This document shows positions 45,131 to 57,010 of a stretch of 64,000 nt of DNA, one piece after another; the stretch's first letter is position 1; every line of letters starts with the position of its first letter. Made by a program: the position numbers and the translations under genes. The DNA comes from Roseateles_B sp051857535 (GTDB lineage Bacteria > Pseudomonadota > Gammaproteobacteria > Burkholderiales > Burkholderiaceae_C): NCBI RefSeq assembly GCF_051857535.1, contig NZ_JBPZGY010000002.1, forward strand, positions 62,001 to 126,000, in the 5' to 3' direction. The notes under the pieces are model-generated. The model did no database searches, was not told where the DNA came from, and saw only the letters and a list, made by a program, of their open reading frames with translations.

Positions 45131-46075
45131 ATGATGGACAGATTGACGGCGCTGCAGGTCTTTGTGGAAACCGCCGAGCGCGGCAGCCTGACCGCCGCCG
45201 CCGCTGCGCTGGACATGTCCCGCGCCATGGCCAGCCGCCACCTGGAGGCGGCGGAGCGATGGCTGGGAGCGCGGCTGCTGCAGCGAAGCACCCGGCGCCT
45301 GAGCCTCACGGAGGCTGGACAAGAGGCCCTGGCGCGCTGCCGCCAACTGGTGGACCTGGCCGAGGAGGCGCGCGAGGTCGCGGGCCAGCATGTGCTGCAG
45401 GTGCGTGGCCGGCTGCGCATCACGGCATCCACCTCCTTCGCCCAGCACCATCTGGCCGGCGCGGTGGCGGACTTCATGCAAGCCCATCCGCAGGCCCAGA
45501 TCGAACTGCTGGCCCAGGAGCACACGCTGAACCTGGTGGAGGATCGCATCGACCTGGCCCTGCGCATCAGCAATGAGCTGGACCCGACCCTGGTGGCGCG
45601 TCGGCTCAGCTGGTGCCGCTCGGTGCTGTGCGCCGCGCCGGCCTACCTGGCCCGGCAGGGCGAGCCCGGCGCGGTGGAGGACCTGGCCCTGCATGATGGC
45701 CTGCTTCACAGCCGCTTCGGGCGCGATGCCTGGCGTCTGAGCCGCACGGCGTCCGATGAGTCCGTGCAGTCGGCCGAAGCCTTGCCGCGGGTGCGGCTGC
45801 GCGCCAATGAGACCGCCGTGCTGCTGCAGGCCGCGCTGGCCGGCGCCGGGATCGCCCAACTGCCCACCTACCTGGCGGGCCAGGCCTTGCGCGAGGGGCG
45901 GCTGCGCCGGGTGCTGGCAGACTGGGAGCCGCAATGCCTGGGCATCCACGCGGTCTACACCAGCCGGCGCTATCAGCCGCTGATCCTGCGCAGCTTCCTG
46001 GACTTCCTGGCCGGCCGCTTCGATCCCGAGCGGCCCTATTGGGATGCCGCGCCAGCCGCGGCCGGCAGTGTGTAG
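45131..46075 (+). CDS. LysR-family transcriptional regulator
   Basis: 314 residues. N-terminal winged helix-turn-helix (MDRLTALQVFVETAERGSLTAAAAALDMSRAMASRHLEAAE is the recognisable start, given here in parts) and a C-terminal effector-binding domain (RGRLRITASTSFAQHHL, VLLQAALAGAGIAQLPTY). Members of this subgroup control divergent neighbouring genes, so the MBL-fold gene, and possibly alkB, are its likely targets. ATG 45131 and 45134 are both possible starts. The 3' end overlaps the convergent DUF3224 gene by 40 bases. Confidence 0.92.
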   Translation: MMDRLTALQVFVETAERGSLTAAAAALDMSRAMASRHLEAAERWLGARLLQRSTRRLSLTEAGQEALARCRQLVDLAEEAREVAGQHVLQVRGRLRITASTSFAQHHLAGAVADFMQAHPQAQIELLAQEHTLNLVEDRIDLALRISNELDPTLVARRLSWCRSVLCAAPAYLARQGEPGAVEDLALHDGLLHSRFGRDAWRLSRTASDESVQSAEALPRVRLRANETAVLLQAALAGAGIAQLPTYLAGQALREGRLRRVLADWEPQCLGIHAVYTSRRYQPLILRSFLDFLAGRFDPERPYWDAAPAAAGSV

Positions 46076-46572
46076 GCCAGCTCGTAGTGATGCACGCCGG
46101 CCTCGATGCGCAGCGTCAACTCGCCGGTGATGCCTTGCAGGGCGCCGGTGCCTGAACCGGGGACGATGGCGATGCGAAGGTCCTGCCGCCCGGCATGCAT
46201 CAGGCCCAGGTGAGCCAGCGCGAAGCCGCCGGTCCGGCCCTGCAGCGTGCCTTGGAAGGACTCCAGCGCCACGTAGGCCGCCTCGCCCTGCTGGGGCTGG
46301 CCGGCGGCCAGCATCTCGCCGCGGGACTGGCCCTGCAGGCCTCCTTCGAACTGCTTCTCCAGGGCGCGGCGGGCCTGGGCCGGGCCGCCCTCGGGGCTGG
46401 CCATCGTCTGCGGGGGCTGGATGCTGACCTTGAAGGTGCCGCTGCAGCGCTGCGGCGCGGCGGCTTCGGGCGTCTGCGGGGCTTGAGCCATGGCGAAGGG
46501 ACTCCAGAGCAGGAGGCTCAGGCACAGTGCGGGCAGGGCCAGGCACCGGCGGGCGAGCGGTGTTGCGGTCAT
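46036..46572 (-). CDS. Exported DUF3224-family protein
   Basis: 178 residues. A signal peptide (LPALCLSLLLWSPFAMA) is followed by a DUF3224 domain: FEGGLQGQSRGEMLAAG, YVALESFQGTLQGRTGGFALAH and IVPGSGTGALQGITGELTLRI are the conserved Gly-rich barrel-like repeats of the family. Function is unknown. ATG 46572 is chosen because the signal peptide follows directly. The end overlaps the LysR 3' end on the opposite strand; no terminator is seen. Confidence 0.82.
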   Translation of the reverse strand: MTATPLARRCLALPALCLSLLLWSPFAMAQAPQTPEAAAPQRCSGTFKVSIQPPQTMASPEGGPAQARRALEKQFEGGLQGQSRGEMLAAGQPQQGEAAYVALESFQGTLQGRTGGFALAHLGLMHAGRQDLRIAIVPGSGTGALQGITGELTLRIEAGVHHYELAYTLPAAAGAASQ

Positions 46573-46707
46573 CGACGGGGCAGGAAAAGGGCCCGCCGTC
46601 TGCGCGAGACTTTGCGCGTCATCGCGAGGGCGGGCCTGCCTCATCGCCGCGGCTTCAGGGCAGCGGCTGGGCGCCGACCTGCACAGGCGCTGGCCGGCGC
46701 TGCGGCG

Positions 46708-49419
<2,712 letters not shown>

Positions 49420-49490
49420 GGTGGCAGTGGGTGTTTTCAATCGCGGCGAGTGTGCACCCGCCGGGGCATGATGATGAAAGTCAGAGGTGC

Positions 49491-50216
49491 TCAGGGCAGG
49501 CCGGCGGGGCGCTGCAGCATCTCGTGCACGTCGTGGCTCATGAGGGCCAGGAAGGCGGCGAGGGCGATGTAGTAGGTCCCGTATTCCCATTTCACCGCAG
49601 CGGGCACGGCGTAGTAGCTCTGGCCCTCGGGGCTGTCGCTGCGGTACTTCCAGGCCTTCCAGAGCTGGGGCCAGGCCAGCACCGCCACCAGGATCAGCAG
49701 GGGGCTGGGGCGCCACAGGAAGAGGCCCACCAGCACCGGCACGCCCAGCAGCCAGATGCGCGGCGAGAGCACGGCCGTGATGCGCCCGCCGTCGAAGGGC
49801 GAGAGCGGGATCAAGTTGAAGAGATTGAGGAAGAAGCCGCTGTAGGCCACGGCCAGCAGCCAGTCAGCCCCCCAGCTGCGCGCCAGCAGATAGCACAGCG
49901 TGGCGCCTACCGTGCCCAGCAGGGGGCCGCCCAGGCCGACGAAGGCCTCGGTCTGGGCATCGTGCGGCAGGTCCTTGAGCTCGATCCAGGCGCCCACGAA
50001 GGGGATGAAGGTGGGCAGGCCCACGTTCAGCCCCTTGTGGCGGGCCGCCAGGTAGTGGCCCATCTCATGCACGAAGAGCAGGGCGATGAAGCCTGCGGCA
50101 TAGCGCCAGCCGTAGAGCATGGCGTAGACACCCAGGGCCAGCAGCATGCTGCCACCGGAGAGCAGCAGCTTGCCCAGCTTCAGGCCGGAGAACAGCAGCA
50201 GGAGCAGCTTGATCAT
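49491..50216 (-). CDS. Site-2 (M50-family) membrane metalloprotease
   Basis: 241 residues, mostly membrane helices. The zinc motif HEMGH is in FIALLFVHEMGHYLAARH and the second ligand motif NLFNLIPLSPFDGGRI carries the Asp of the NPxxPLDGG consensus. Short M50 proteins like this cut membrane-spanning segments of signalling or other proteins. There is no PDZ or CBS domain. Its ATG overlaps the stop codon of the DUF2167 gene (ATGA), so protease and DUF2167 protein are made together and the latter is a possible partner or substrate. Confidence 0.9.
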   Translation of the reverse strand: MIKLLLLLFSGLKLGKLLLSGGSMLLALGVYAMLYGWRYAAGFIALLFVHEMGHYLAARHKGLNVGLPTFIPFVGAWIELKDLPHDAQTEAFVGLGGPLLGTVGATLCYLLARSWGADWLLAVAYSGFFLNLFNLIPLSPFDGGRITAVLSPRIWLLGVPVLVGLFLWRPSPLLILVAVLAWPQLWKAWKYRSDSPEGQSYYAVPAAVKWEYGTYYIALAAFLALMSHDVHEMLQRPAGLP

Positions 50217-51190
50217 TCGGCCGCCTTGCTCCCTTCGGGGCGCGCCATGGGCAGGGTGTCCTGGTGGGTTTCCACGACTGCGGCTTGCTCCTTGGGCTTG
50301 CGCTTGAAGAACTTGAGTAGGACCCCGCCAAGGCCCAGGACGGCAATGAGGGCCAGCTTGGCGAACTTGGCCAGGAAGGCGAAGAGGACGGCAAAGAAGC
50401 CCAGCTTCTTGGCGCCCACGCCCAGCACCAGCGCGGCCAGGCCGTACTCGGCGACCCTGTCGGTGCTGCTGTTGAAGTCGGCATAGCGCTTGCCGTCATT
50501 GAACTCCATCGCACCGAGCAGCGCCTTGGCCTCTTCCTTGTGCAGGCCCAGGTCCTTGAGGTCGGTGACCAGATTCAGGCTGAGGTAGCCTTCTCGTCCC
50601 AGGGCATAGGTGTTGTAGTTGACGCCTTGTTCCTCGTCTGCCGCCGCGCCCTTGCTGCGCGAACTCATGGCCCAGACCAGGCGGTGGCCGTCGGCGGCAT
50701 AGGCCGGCTTCTCGGCCCAGCCCACGATTTCCAGCTCAGGCACGCCCAACTTGGCGCGCTCCTTGTTGCTGGCCTCGGTCCCCTCGCGGTAGGACTTCAG
50801 CAGCTCGTCGGCATTCCAGTCCTTGGCATCGTCGTCCTTGATGTAGCCGGCGCCTTCGAAGCGCAACACGGCGAACCAGTTCTCCTGACCGCTTTCGGGG
50901 AAGACCAGGCCCAGCAGGTCGCTGTAATCACCGGGATTGCCCATGGCCCGCATCAGCTTGGCGGCATGGGGCTGGGGGATGAATACCTTGCCGGCGGGCA
51001 GGTGCAGCACGGCCTGATTGGCCAGGCTCACGTCGCTGGGGCCTGTGGCGGCAGCTTGCCTGGCCTCGGCGAAGACCTGGGCGGGAGCTTCGGTGGGCTG
51101 CTCATCGGCCAGGGCCTGAGGGCCCAGCAGGGCCAGCGGCATGCCCAGCAGACATGCGGCGGCCATGCGCCGCCAGAAGTTTTTGTTCAT
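50213..51190 (-). CDS. DUF2167-family membrane protein
   Basis: 325 residues with a signal peptide (MAAACLLGMPLALLGPQALA). The DUF2167 domain, of unknown function, covers most of the exported part (LPAGKVFIPQPHAAKLMRAMGN, VLRFEGAGYIKDDDAKDW, LGREGYLSLNLVTDL). The C-terminal 70 residues hold two hydrophobic segments (GLAALVLGVGAKKLGFFAVLFAFLA...LIAVLGLGGVLLKFF, adjoining) and a short acidic/basic tail. GGGAGGATTCC before ATG 51190 is a strong start. It overlaps the M50 protease gene by 4 bases. Intramembrane cleavage of its C-terminal helices by that protease is conceivable. Confidence 0.85.
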   Translation of the reverse strand: MNKNFWRRMAAACLLGMPLALLGPQALADEQPTEAPAQVFAEARQAAATGPSDVSLANQAVLHLPAGKVFIPQPHAAKLMRAMGNPGDYSDLLGLVFPESGQENWFAVLRFEGAGYIKDDDAKDWNADELLKSYREGTEASNKERAKLGVPELEIVGWAEKPAYAADGHRLVWAMSSRSKGAAADEEQGVNYNTYALGREGYLSLNLVTDLKDLGLHKEEAKALLGAMEFNDGKRYADFNSSTDRVAEYGLAALVLGVGAKKLGFFAVLFAFLAKFAKLALIAVLGLGGVLLKFFKRKPKEQAAVVETHQDTLPMARPEGSKAAE

Positions 51191-51502
51191 GGAATCCTCC
51201 CAGCGGTGCGGGCACCGCTCATTGGTTGTGCAAGGCGAAGCGATGGCGGCCAGGGGGCCCTGATGCTGGGCCGCGCCCTGTCTGGCCAGCCATCGGAGAA
51301 GGGCAGCGCGACGCTGCGGCCGCGGCAGTCTAGCAAGCGGTCGCGGTCGCGGCCCTGTCATTCTGCTGTGCGATTGCCGCCCGAAAGAATGGCAACCCGA
51401 GCTGGCCGCAGTGTCAAATGCCGGCTTTTGTCCGGCGATCCGCGCCGCTGACGACGTAAACCAAGTGCCGGTCGCCCCAGAGCGTCCGCACCCGGAGGAT
51501 GG
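51191..51502. promoter_or_regulatory. 312-bp divergent promoter region (DUF2167 / S41 protease)
   Basis: No gene seen. It holds the start regions of two divergent units and several GC-rich hairpins (for example gccgg-cttttgt-ccggc near 51420). The S41 gene has GGAGG four bases before its ATG. No repeat or operator stands out. Confidence 0.45.
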
Positions 51503-53107
51503 ATGAACGCAAGATTGAAGTGGACGGCGCCGGTCGCTGTCTTGGCCACCTGCCTGTTTCTGAACGGCTGCGGCGGTGGCGGTGGAAGCGCCCACTCGGG
51601 CACCTCCGTGTTCGGCCCCGGGCCGTCCGACAACGGTCCCGCCACGCCGGCTGACAGCGGCCCGCTCCAACCCAGTGCCAGCTACGCGCAGCAGTGTGCG
51701 CCCGAGAACGCGCTGGCAGCGCCGGGCAGCCGCAATGGCAGCCTGAGCGTGGAGAAGCGCTGGATGCGCTCCTATTTCGACGAGGCCTATCTGTGGCGTG
51801 AGGCCGTCCCCGGCGTCAATGCGAACGACCCGAAGTTCAGCAACACGGCAGATGTGCAGGGTTCGCTGGCGGCCTATTTTGACGCCCTGCGCAGCCCTGC
51901 GCTGACGGCCAGCGGCGCACGCCAGGACCGCTTCAGCTTCATGATCCCCACGGCCAAGTGGGTGCAGATGACCCAGGCAGGTGTGGATGCCGGCTTCGGC
52001 ATCGAGTGGACCATGGCATCGCCCACGCCGCCGCGCGGCGTCCGCGTCGCCTACGTGATGCCCGGCAGCCCGGCCGAGCGTGCCGGCCTCAAGCGGGGTG
52101 ACACCCTGGTCACCGTGAATGGCGTGTCCGCCGACAGCAATGAGCGCGCTGACATCGAGGTGCTCAACGACATGATGAGCCCGGACCAGCTGAACAAGCG
52201 CTTTGACTTCAGCTTCAGCCGCGCCAGCGGCCAGACCGTGCAGGTGAGCCTGCTCAGCGCCGAGGTGGAAAACCAGCCCGTGACCCTGGACGAGGTGCTG
52301 ACCGGTGCCGACGGCCGCAAGGTCGGCCACCTCATCTTCAACACGCATATTGCCAAGGGCGAGATCCAGCTGATCGAGGCCATGACCCGCTTCCAGCAGG
52401 CCGGCATCTCGGACCTGGTGGTGGACCTGCGCTACAACGGTGGCGGCCTGCTCTACATGGCCTCGCAACTGGCCTATATGGTGGCCGGTTCGCAGCAGAC
52501 CCGCGGCAAGGATTTCGAGCGCAGCCGCTACAACAGCCTGCGCCAGGCCTCCGATGGCCGCGCCACGCCCTTCTACGAAACCTCCTGCCTGCTGGACGCC
52601 AACTACCGCTGCACCTCCGAGCGCCCCCTGCCCGCGCTCAATCTCAAACGCGTGTACGTGCTCGCGCAGCGCGGCACCTGCTCGGCCAGCGAGGCCTTCA
52701 TCAACGGCCTGCGTGGCGCAGACGTGGAGGTCGTGCTGATCGGCGGCAAGACCTGCGGCAAGCCCTATGGCTTCACCGCCAAGGACAACTGCGGCAACTC
52801 CTATTTCCCCATCGAGTTCGGTGGTGTCAACCACAAGGGCTTTGGCGACTACGCAGACGGTTTCGTCCCCGCGGGGCAGGGAGCCACGGGCGTGCCCGGC
52901 TGCGTGGTGAGCGACGATCTGGCCCACGAGCTGTCCAGCCCCGGCGAGGCCATGCTGGCGGCGGCCCTGCAGCACCGCATCAGCGGCAGCTGCCCCGCCC
53001 AGGTCTCGGGCATGCGCCCGGCCAGCGCCAAGCCGCGCCAGGGGGATGTGGCCCTGTCTCTGAAGCGCTCCCCGGTGCGCAGCAACGCCTTCCACCTGCC
53101 GCGATGA
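51503..53107 (+). CDS. S41-family (CtpA-like) serine protease, predicted lipoprotein
   Basis: 534 residues. The N terminus is a lipoprotein signal with lipobox FLNGC followed by a Gly run, so the protein is likely anchored in the outer membrane. A PDZ-like domain (GIEWTMASPTPPRGVRVAYV, AGLKRGDTLVTVNGVS) precedes the tail-specific protease core: LVVDLRYNGGGLLYMASQLA and GTCSASEAFINGLRG, the latter with the catalytic Ser; the Lys lies in GGKTCGKPYG. S41 enzymes cut the C termini of envelope proteins. Extra Cys residues could make disulfides. Strong ribosome binding site before ATG 51503. Confidence 0.9.
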   Translation: MNARLKWTAPVAVLATCLFLNGCGGGGGSAHSGTSVFGPGPSDNGPATPADSGPLQPSASYAQQCAPENALAAPGSRNGSLSVEKRWMRSYFDEAYLWREAVPGVNANDPKFSNTADVQGSLAAYFDALRSPALTASGARQDRFSFMIPTAKWVQMTQAGVDAGFGIEWTMASPTPPRGVRVAYVMPGSPAERAGLKRGDTLVTVNGVSADSNERADIEVLNDMMSPDQLNKRFDFSFSRASGQTVQVSLLSAEVENQPVTLDEVLTGADGRKVGHLIFNTHIAKGEIQLIEAMTRFQQAGISDLVVDLRYNGGGLLYMASQLAYMVAGSQQTRGKDFERSRYNSLRQASDGRATPFYETSCLLDANYRCTSERPLPALNLKRVYVLAQRGTCSASEAFINGLRGADVEVVLIGGKTCGKPYGFTAKDNCGNSYFPIEFGGVNHKGFGDYADGFVPAGQGATGVPGCVVSDDLAHELSSPGEAMLAAALQHRISGSCPAQVSGMRPASAKPRQGDVALSLKRSPVRSNAFHLPR

Positions 53108-53140
53108 ACCCGCAGCGCCGCTGATCCTGGCGCCATGAAC

Positions 53141-53176
53141 AAAGCCCGCAGGCCTTACGGCTTGCGGGCTTTTTTA
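53141..53176 (+). terminator. Rho-independent terminator, probably bidirectional
   Basis: agcccgcaggcc and ggcttgcgggct (53143-53154 and 53159-53170) form a 12-bp stem with one G-T pair and a four-base loop, followed by TTTTTT on the plus strand. The other side has AAA, so it can also serve the convergent oxidoreductase gene ending at 53225. Confidence 0.88.
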
Positions 53177-53224
53177 TGGCCGCAGGGATCAGGTGGCCAT
53201 CCTCAGGCGGCGCTCAGGCGGCGT

Positions 53225-56200
53225 TCAGGCCGCCTGCCATTGCTTCATCAGGCCATCCCACTTGGCGCGGGCTGCATGCACGTGGCGCTCCTTCACATGG
53301 CCATAGCCACGGATCTCCTCAGGGATGCGCGCGATGTCGGAGGCCAGGGCCAGGCGCTCGGCCGTCAGCCCCTTGGACAGAACCTGCTCGATGCTGGCGC
53401 GGTAGTCCTGGATCAGCTGGCGTTCCATCTTGCGCTCGGCTGTGTAGCCGAAGATGTCCAGCGCCGTGCCGCGCAGGCCCTTGAACTTGGCCAGCACGCT
53501 GAAGGCCGGGCGGATCCAGCCGCCCATCTGCTGCTTGACCAGCTCGCCCTTCTCATTCCTCTTGGCCAGCAGCGGCGGGGCCAGGTGGTGGACGATCTTG
53601 TAGTCGCCCTCGAACTGCGAGGCGATCTTCTCGACGAACTTCTTGTCGCTGTGCAGGCGGGCGACCTCGTACTCGTCCTTGTAGGCCATCAGCTTGAACA
53701 GGTAGCGGGCCACCGCTTCGCTCAGGCGCGTGCTGTTCAGCGGCTTTTCGGCGGTGCGGACCTTGTCGACGAAAGCCTGGTACTGCGCGGCGTAGGCGGC
53801 GTTCTGGTAGTCCGTCAGGAAGGCCACGCGCTTGGTGATCATCTCGTCCAGGCTGTCGCGCTTGACGACATTGATGACCTGCTGAGCGGCGAACAGCGAT
53901 TGCACGGAAGCCAGGTCGTGCGCGCAGCGGCGGCCCCATTCGAAGGCGGCCTTGTTGTTGTCGATCTGCACGCCGTTGAGCTCGATGGCTCGCATCAGAG
54001 CCGCATAGGACAGCGGGATGCGACCCTGCTGCCAGGCATAGCCCAGCATCAGCGGGTTGGTGTAGAGCGAGTCACCCAGCAGCTTCACGGCCACGTCTTC
54101 GGCGTCAAAGGCGCGGAAGTGCTCGGCACCCACGGCCTTGGCCACGGCCGCCTCGCAGGAAGCGCCGGGGAAGGACCAGTCGGCGTTGTTCACCAAAGTC
54201 GCGGTGGGAGAGCCATGCGTGTTCAGTGCGACGAAGGTGCGGCCCTCGCGCATCACGGCAAGCGTGGTCTTGTTGGCGGCCACGATGGAGTCGCAGGCAA
54301 TCACCAGCTGCGCCTCGGCCGTGCCGACCTTGGTGCAGTGGATGTCCTCGGCCTTGTTGGCGATCTGGATGTGGCTCCAGGTCGCGCCGCCCTTTTGGGC
54401 GAGGCCGGCCGCGTCCTGCGTGATGACGCCCTTGCCCTCCAGGTGGGCGGCCATGCCCAGCAGCTGTCCGATGGTGATCACGCCCGTGCCGCCCACGCCG
54501 GCCACCACGATGCCCCAAGCCTCTTGGGCGTTAGGAATGCTCGGCTCTGGCAGGGCACCCAGCTTGGCATCAAACGGGGACACGCGCTTGTCCTTCTTGG
54601 GCTTCTTCAGCTCGCCGCCCTCGACGGTGACGAAGCTGGGGCAGAAGCCCTTTACGCAGCTGAAGTCCTTGTTGCAGGTGTTCTGGTTGATCTGGCGCTT
54701 GCGGCCGAAGTCTGTCTCCAGGGGCTCGATGGACAGGCAGTTGGACTGGATGGAGCAGTCGCCGCAGCCCTCGCACACCAGCTCGTTGATCACCGTGCGC
54801 TTGGCCGGGTCGACCAGCTTGCCGCGCTTGCGGCGGCGGCGCTTCTCGGTGGCGCAGGTCTGGTCGTAGATGATGGCCGTGGTGCCGGGGATCTCGCGGA
54901 ACTCGCGCTGGATGCGGTCCAGCTCGTCGCGGTGGTGCACGGTGACACCGGCCAGCAGGGCCACGCCGTTGTACTTCTCCGGCTCGTCCGTGACGATGAC
55001 CAGCTTCTTCACGCCTTCGGAGATCAGGCTCTGCATGATCTGCAGCACCGTGTGGCCTTCAGCGCGCTCACCCACCTGCTGGCCACCGGTCATGGCGACG
55101 GCGTCGTTGTAGAGGATCTTGTAGGTGATGTTCACGCCCGAGGCGATGGACTGGCGGATGGCCAGGATGCCCGAGTGGAAGTAGGTGCCGTCACCCAGGT
55201 TGGAGAAGATGTGCTTCTCGTTGGTGAACCACTGCTGGCCGGTCCAGGGCACGCCTTCGCCGCCCATCTGCGTGAATGTGGCCGTGTTGCGGCCTGGCAT
55301 CCAGGTGACCATGTAGTGGCAGCCGATGCCGCCCACGGCGCGTGAGCCTTCGGGCACACGGGTGGAGGTGTTGTGCGGGCAGCCGGAGCAGAACCAGGGC
55401 GTGCGGTCGGCGCCGCCAGCGGCCTTCTCCTCGGCCTTGAGCGCGCTTTCCTTGGCGTCGATGATGGCCACGCGGGCGTCCAGGCGGGCGGCGATGTCGG
55501 CGTCCACGCCCAGCTTCTTGAGCCGCTTGGCGATGGCCCGGGCGATGATGGCCGGGGTCAGGTCGGCCTGCGGGCGCAGCAGCCAGTTGCCGCTGGGGTT
55601 GGGCAGGCCCCACTCGCCACCGGACTGACCGTCGTCGTCGAACTTGCCCAGCACGTGCGGACGCACGTCGGAGCGCCAGTTGTAGAGCTGTTCCTTGATC
55701 TGGTACTCGATGACCTGGCGCTTCTCCTCGATCACGAGGATTTCCTGCAGGCCGGTCGCGAAGTCGCGGGTGATATTGGCCTCCAGCGGCCACACCACGT
55801 TGACTTTGTGCAGGCGGATGCCGAGCCGGCGGCAGGTGTCGTCATCCAGGCCCAGGTCGTGCAGCGCCTGGCGGGTGTCGTTCCAGGCCTTGCCCGAGGC
55901 GATCAGACCCAGGCGGTCGTTGGGCGTGGCGATGACGTTGTAGTTGAGCTTGTTGGCGCGCACATAGGCCAGGGCGGCGTACCACTTGTGGTCCATCATC
56001 CGCGCTTCCTGGTCCAGGGGCGGATCCGGCCAGCGGATGTGCAGGCCACCGGCGGGCATGGGGAAGTCGTCCGGCGTGATGATGTTGACGCGGTCCGGGT
56101 CCACGCTGACGCTGGCGCCCGACTCCACGATCTCCTGGATGGTCTTCATGCCGGACCACAAGCCAGAGAAGCGGCTCATGGCGATGGCATGCAGGCCCAT

Positions 56201-56776
56201 GTCCAGGATGTCCTGCACGCTGGACGGGAAGAAGACCGGGAAGCCCGCAGCCTTGAAGACGTGGTCGCTCTGGTGGGCGGCGGTCGAACTCTTGGAGATG
56301 TGGTCATCCCCCGCGATGGCGATCACGCCGCCGTGCTTGGAGGTGCCGGCCATGTTGGCGTGCTTGAAGACGTCGATGCAGCGGTCCACGCCTGGGCCCT
56401 TGCCGTACCAGAGGCCGAAGACGCCGTCGAACTTGGCCTTTTCCTTGAACAGGTCCAACTGCTGCGTGCCCCACACGGCGGTGGCGCCCAGTTCCTCGTT
56501 CACGCCCGGCTGGAACACGATGTTCTGCTTGGCCAGATGCTTCTTGGCGGCCATCAGGGCCTGGTCGTAGCCGCCCAGCGGCGAGCCGCGGTAGCCCGAG
56601 ACGAAGCCGGCCGTGTTCAGGCCATTCATCGCATCCCGCGTGCGCTGCAACATGGGCAGCCGCACCAGGGCCTGGACCCCGCTCATGAAGGCGCGACCGC
56701 GGTCGAGCGCGTACTTGTCGTCCAGGGTGACCTTTTCCAGCGCGCGCAGGATGTGTTCGGGCAGCGGTGCATTCAT
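53225..56776 (-). CDS. Indolepyruvate:ferredoxin oxidoreductase (single-chain)
   Basis: 1183 residues, fusing all subunits of a 2-oxoacid:ferredoxin oxidoreductase. N-terminal pyrimidine-binding domain (FVSGYRGSPLGGYDQAL), TPP-binding domain (GGIGCHYMVTWMPGRNT, SNLGDGTYFHSG), a ferredoxin-like cysteine segment (CEGCGDCSIQSNCLS, CNKDFSCVKGFCPSF) and a C-terminal gamma domain (GVGGTGVITIGQLLGMAA). The family decarboxylates indolepyruvate and other aryl pyruvates to acyl-CoA with reduction of ferredoxin. CxxC in FCSGCPHN near the TPP domain is typical. The fused form is common in betaproteobacteria. ATG 56776 has GGAG about 11 bases upstream. Confidence 0.92.
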   Translation of the reverse strand: MNAPLPEHILRALEKVTLDDKYALDRGRAFMSGVQALVRLPMLQRTRDAMNGLNTAGFVSGYRGSPLGGYDQALMAAKKHLAKQNIVFQPGVNEELGATAVWGTQQLDLFKEKAKFDGVFGLWYGKGPGVDRCIDVFKHANMAGTSKHGGVIAIAGDDHISKSSTAAHQSDHVFKAAGFPVFFPSSVQDILDMGLHAIAMSRFSGLWSGMKTIQEIVESGASVSVDPDRVNIITPDDFPMPAGGLHIRWPDPPLDQEARMMDHKWYAALAYVRANKLNYNVIATPNDRLGLIASGKAWNDTRQALHDLGLDDDTCRRLGIRLHKVNVVWPLEANITRDFATGLQEILVIEEKRQVIEYQIKEQLYNWRSDVRPHVLGKFDDDGQSGGEWGLPNPSGNWLLRPQADLTPAIIARAIAKRLKKLGVDADIAARLDARVAIIDAKESALKAEEKAAGGADRTPWFCSGCPHNTSTRVPEGSRAVGGIGCHYMVTWMPGRNTATFTQMGGEGVPWTGQQWFTNEKHIFSNLGDGTYFHSGILAIRQSIASGVNITYKILYNDAVAMTGGQQVGERAEGHTVLQIMQSLISEGVKKLVIVTDEPEKYNGVALLAGVTVHHRDELDRIQREFREIPGTTAIIYDQTCATEKRRRRKRGKLVDPAKRTVINELVCEGCGDCSIQSNCLSIEPLETDFGRKRQINQNTCNKDFSCVKGFCPSFVTVEGGELKKPKKDKRVSPFDAKLGALPEPSIPNAQEAWGIVVAGVGGTGVITIGQLLGMAAHLEGKGVITQDAAGLAQKGGATWSHIQIANKAEDIHCTKVGTAEAQLVIACDSIVAANKTTLAVMREGRTFVALNTHGSPTATLVNNADWSFPGASCEAAVAKAVGAEHFRAFDAEDVAVKLLGDSLYTNPLMLGYAWQQGRIPLSYAALMRAIELNGVQIDNNKAAFEWGRRCAHDLASVQSLFAAQQVINVVKRDSLDEMITKRVAFLTDYQNAAYAAQYQAFVDKVRTAEKPLNSTRLSEAVARYLFKLMAYKDEYEVARLHSDKKFVEKIASQFEGDYKIVHHLAPPLLAKRNEKGELVKQQMGGWIRPAFSVLAKFKGLRGTALDIFGYTAERKMERQLIQDYRASIEQVLSKGLTAERLALASDIARIPEEIRGYGHVKERHVHAARAKWDGLMKQWQAA

Positions 56777-56976
56777 GCGAGGGGTACTCCGAGAGGGGGT
56801 GCCGATGAGGGGGCGGACCAGATCCAGCAGCACCTCGCATCAGGAGGCGCTTGCGCATGCGGCTTGTGGCCGCCGGACCTTCCGGGGGTGGCTGCAGTAT
56901 GGGCCGGGGAAGGAGTGTAGGGAAAGAGGGTGCCTGTGTCTTTTCTATGTTTGCGCACTTGCCAGCTTGCTCGGCA

Positions 56977-57004
56977 TTGACCTCGCTTGAATGTCTTGCA
57001 TAAA
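56977..57004 (+). promoter_or_regulatory. Candidate sigma-70 promoter
   Basis: TTGACC (56977-56982) and CATAAA (56999-57004) with a 16-base spacer, in an AT-rich setting, pointing toward the structured RNA region and the peptide locus. Transcription would begin near 57011. Confidence 0.45.
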
Positions 57005-57010
57005 GAAATG

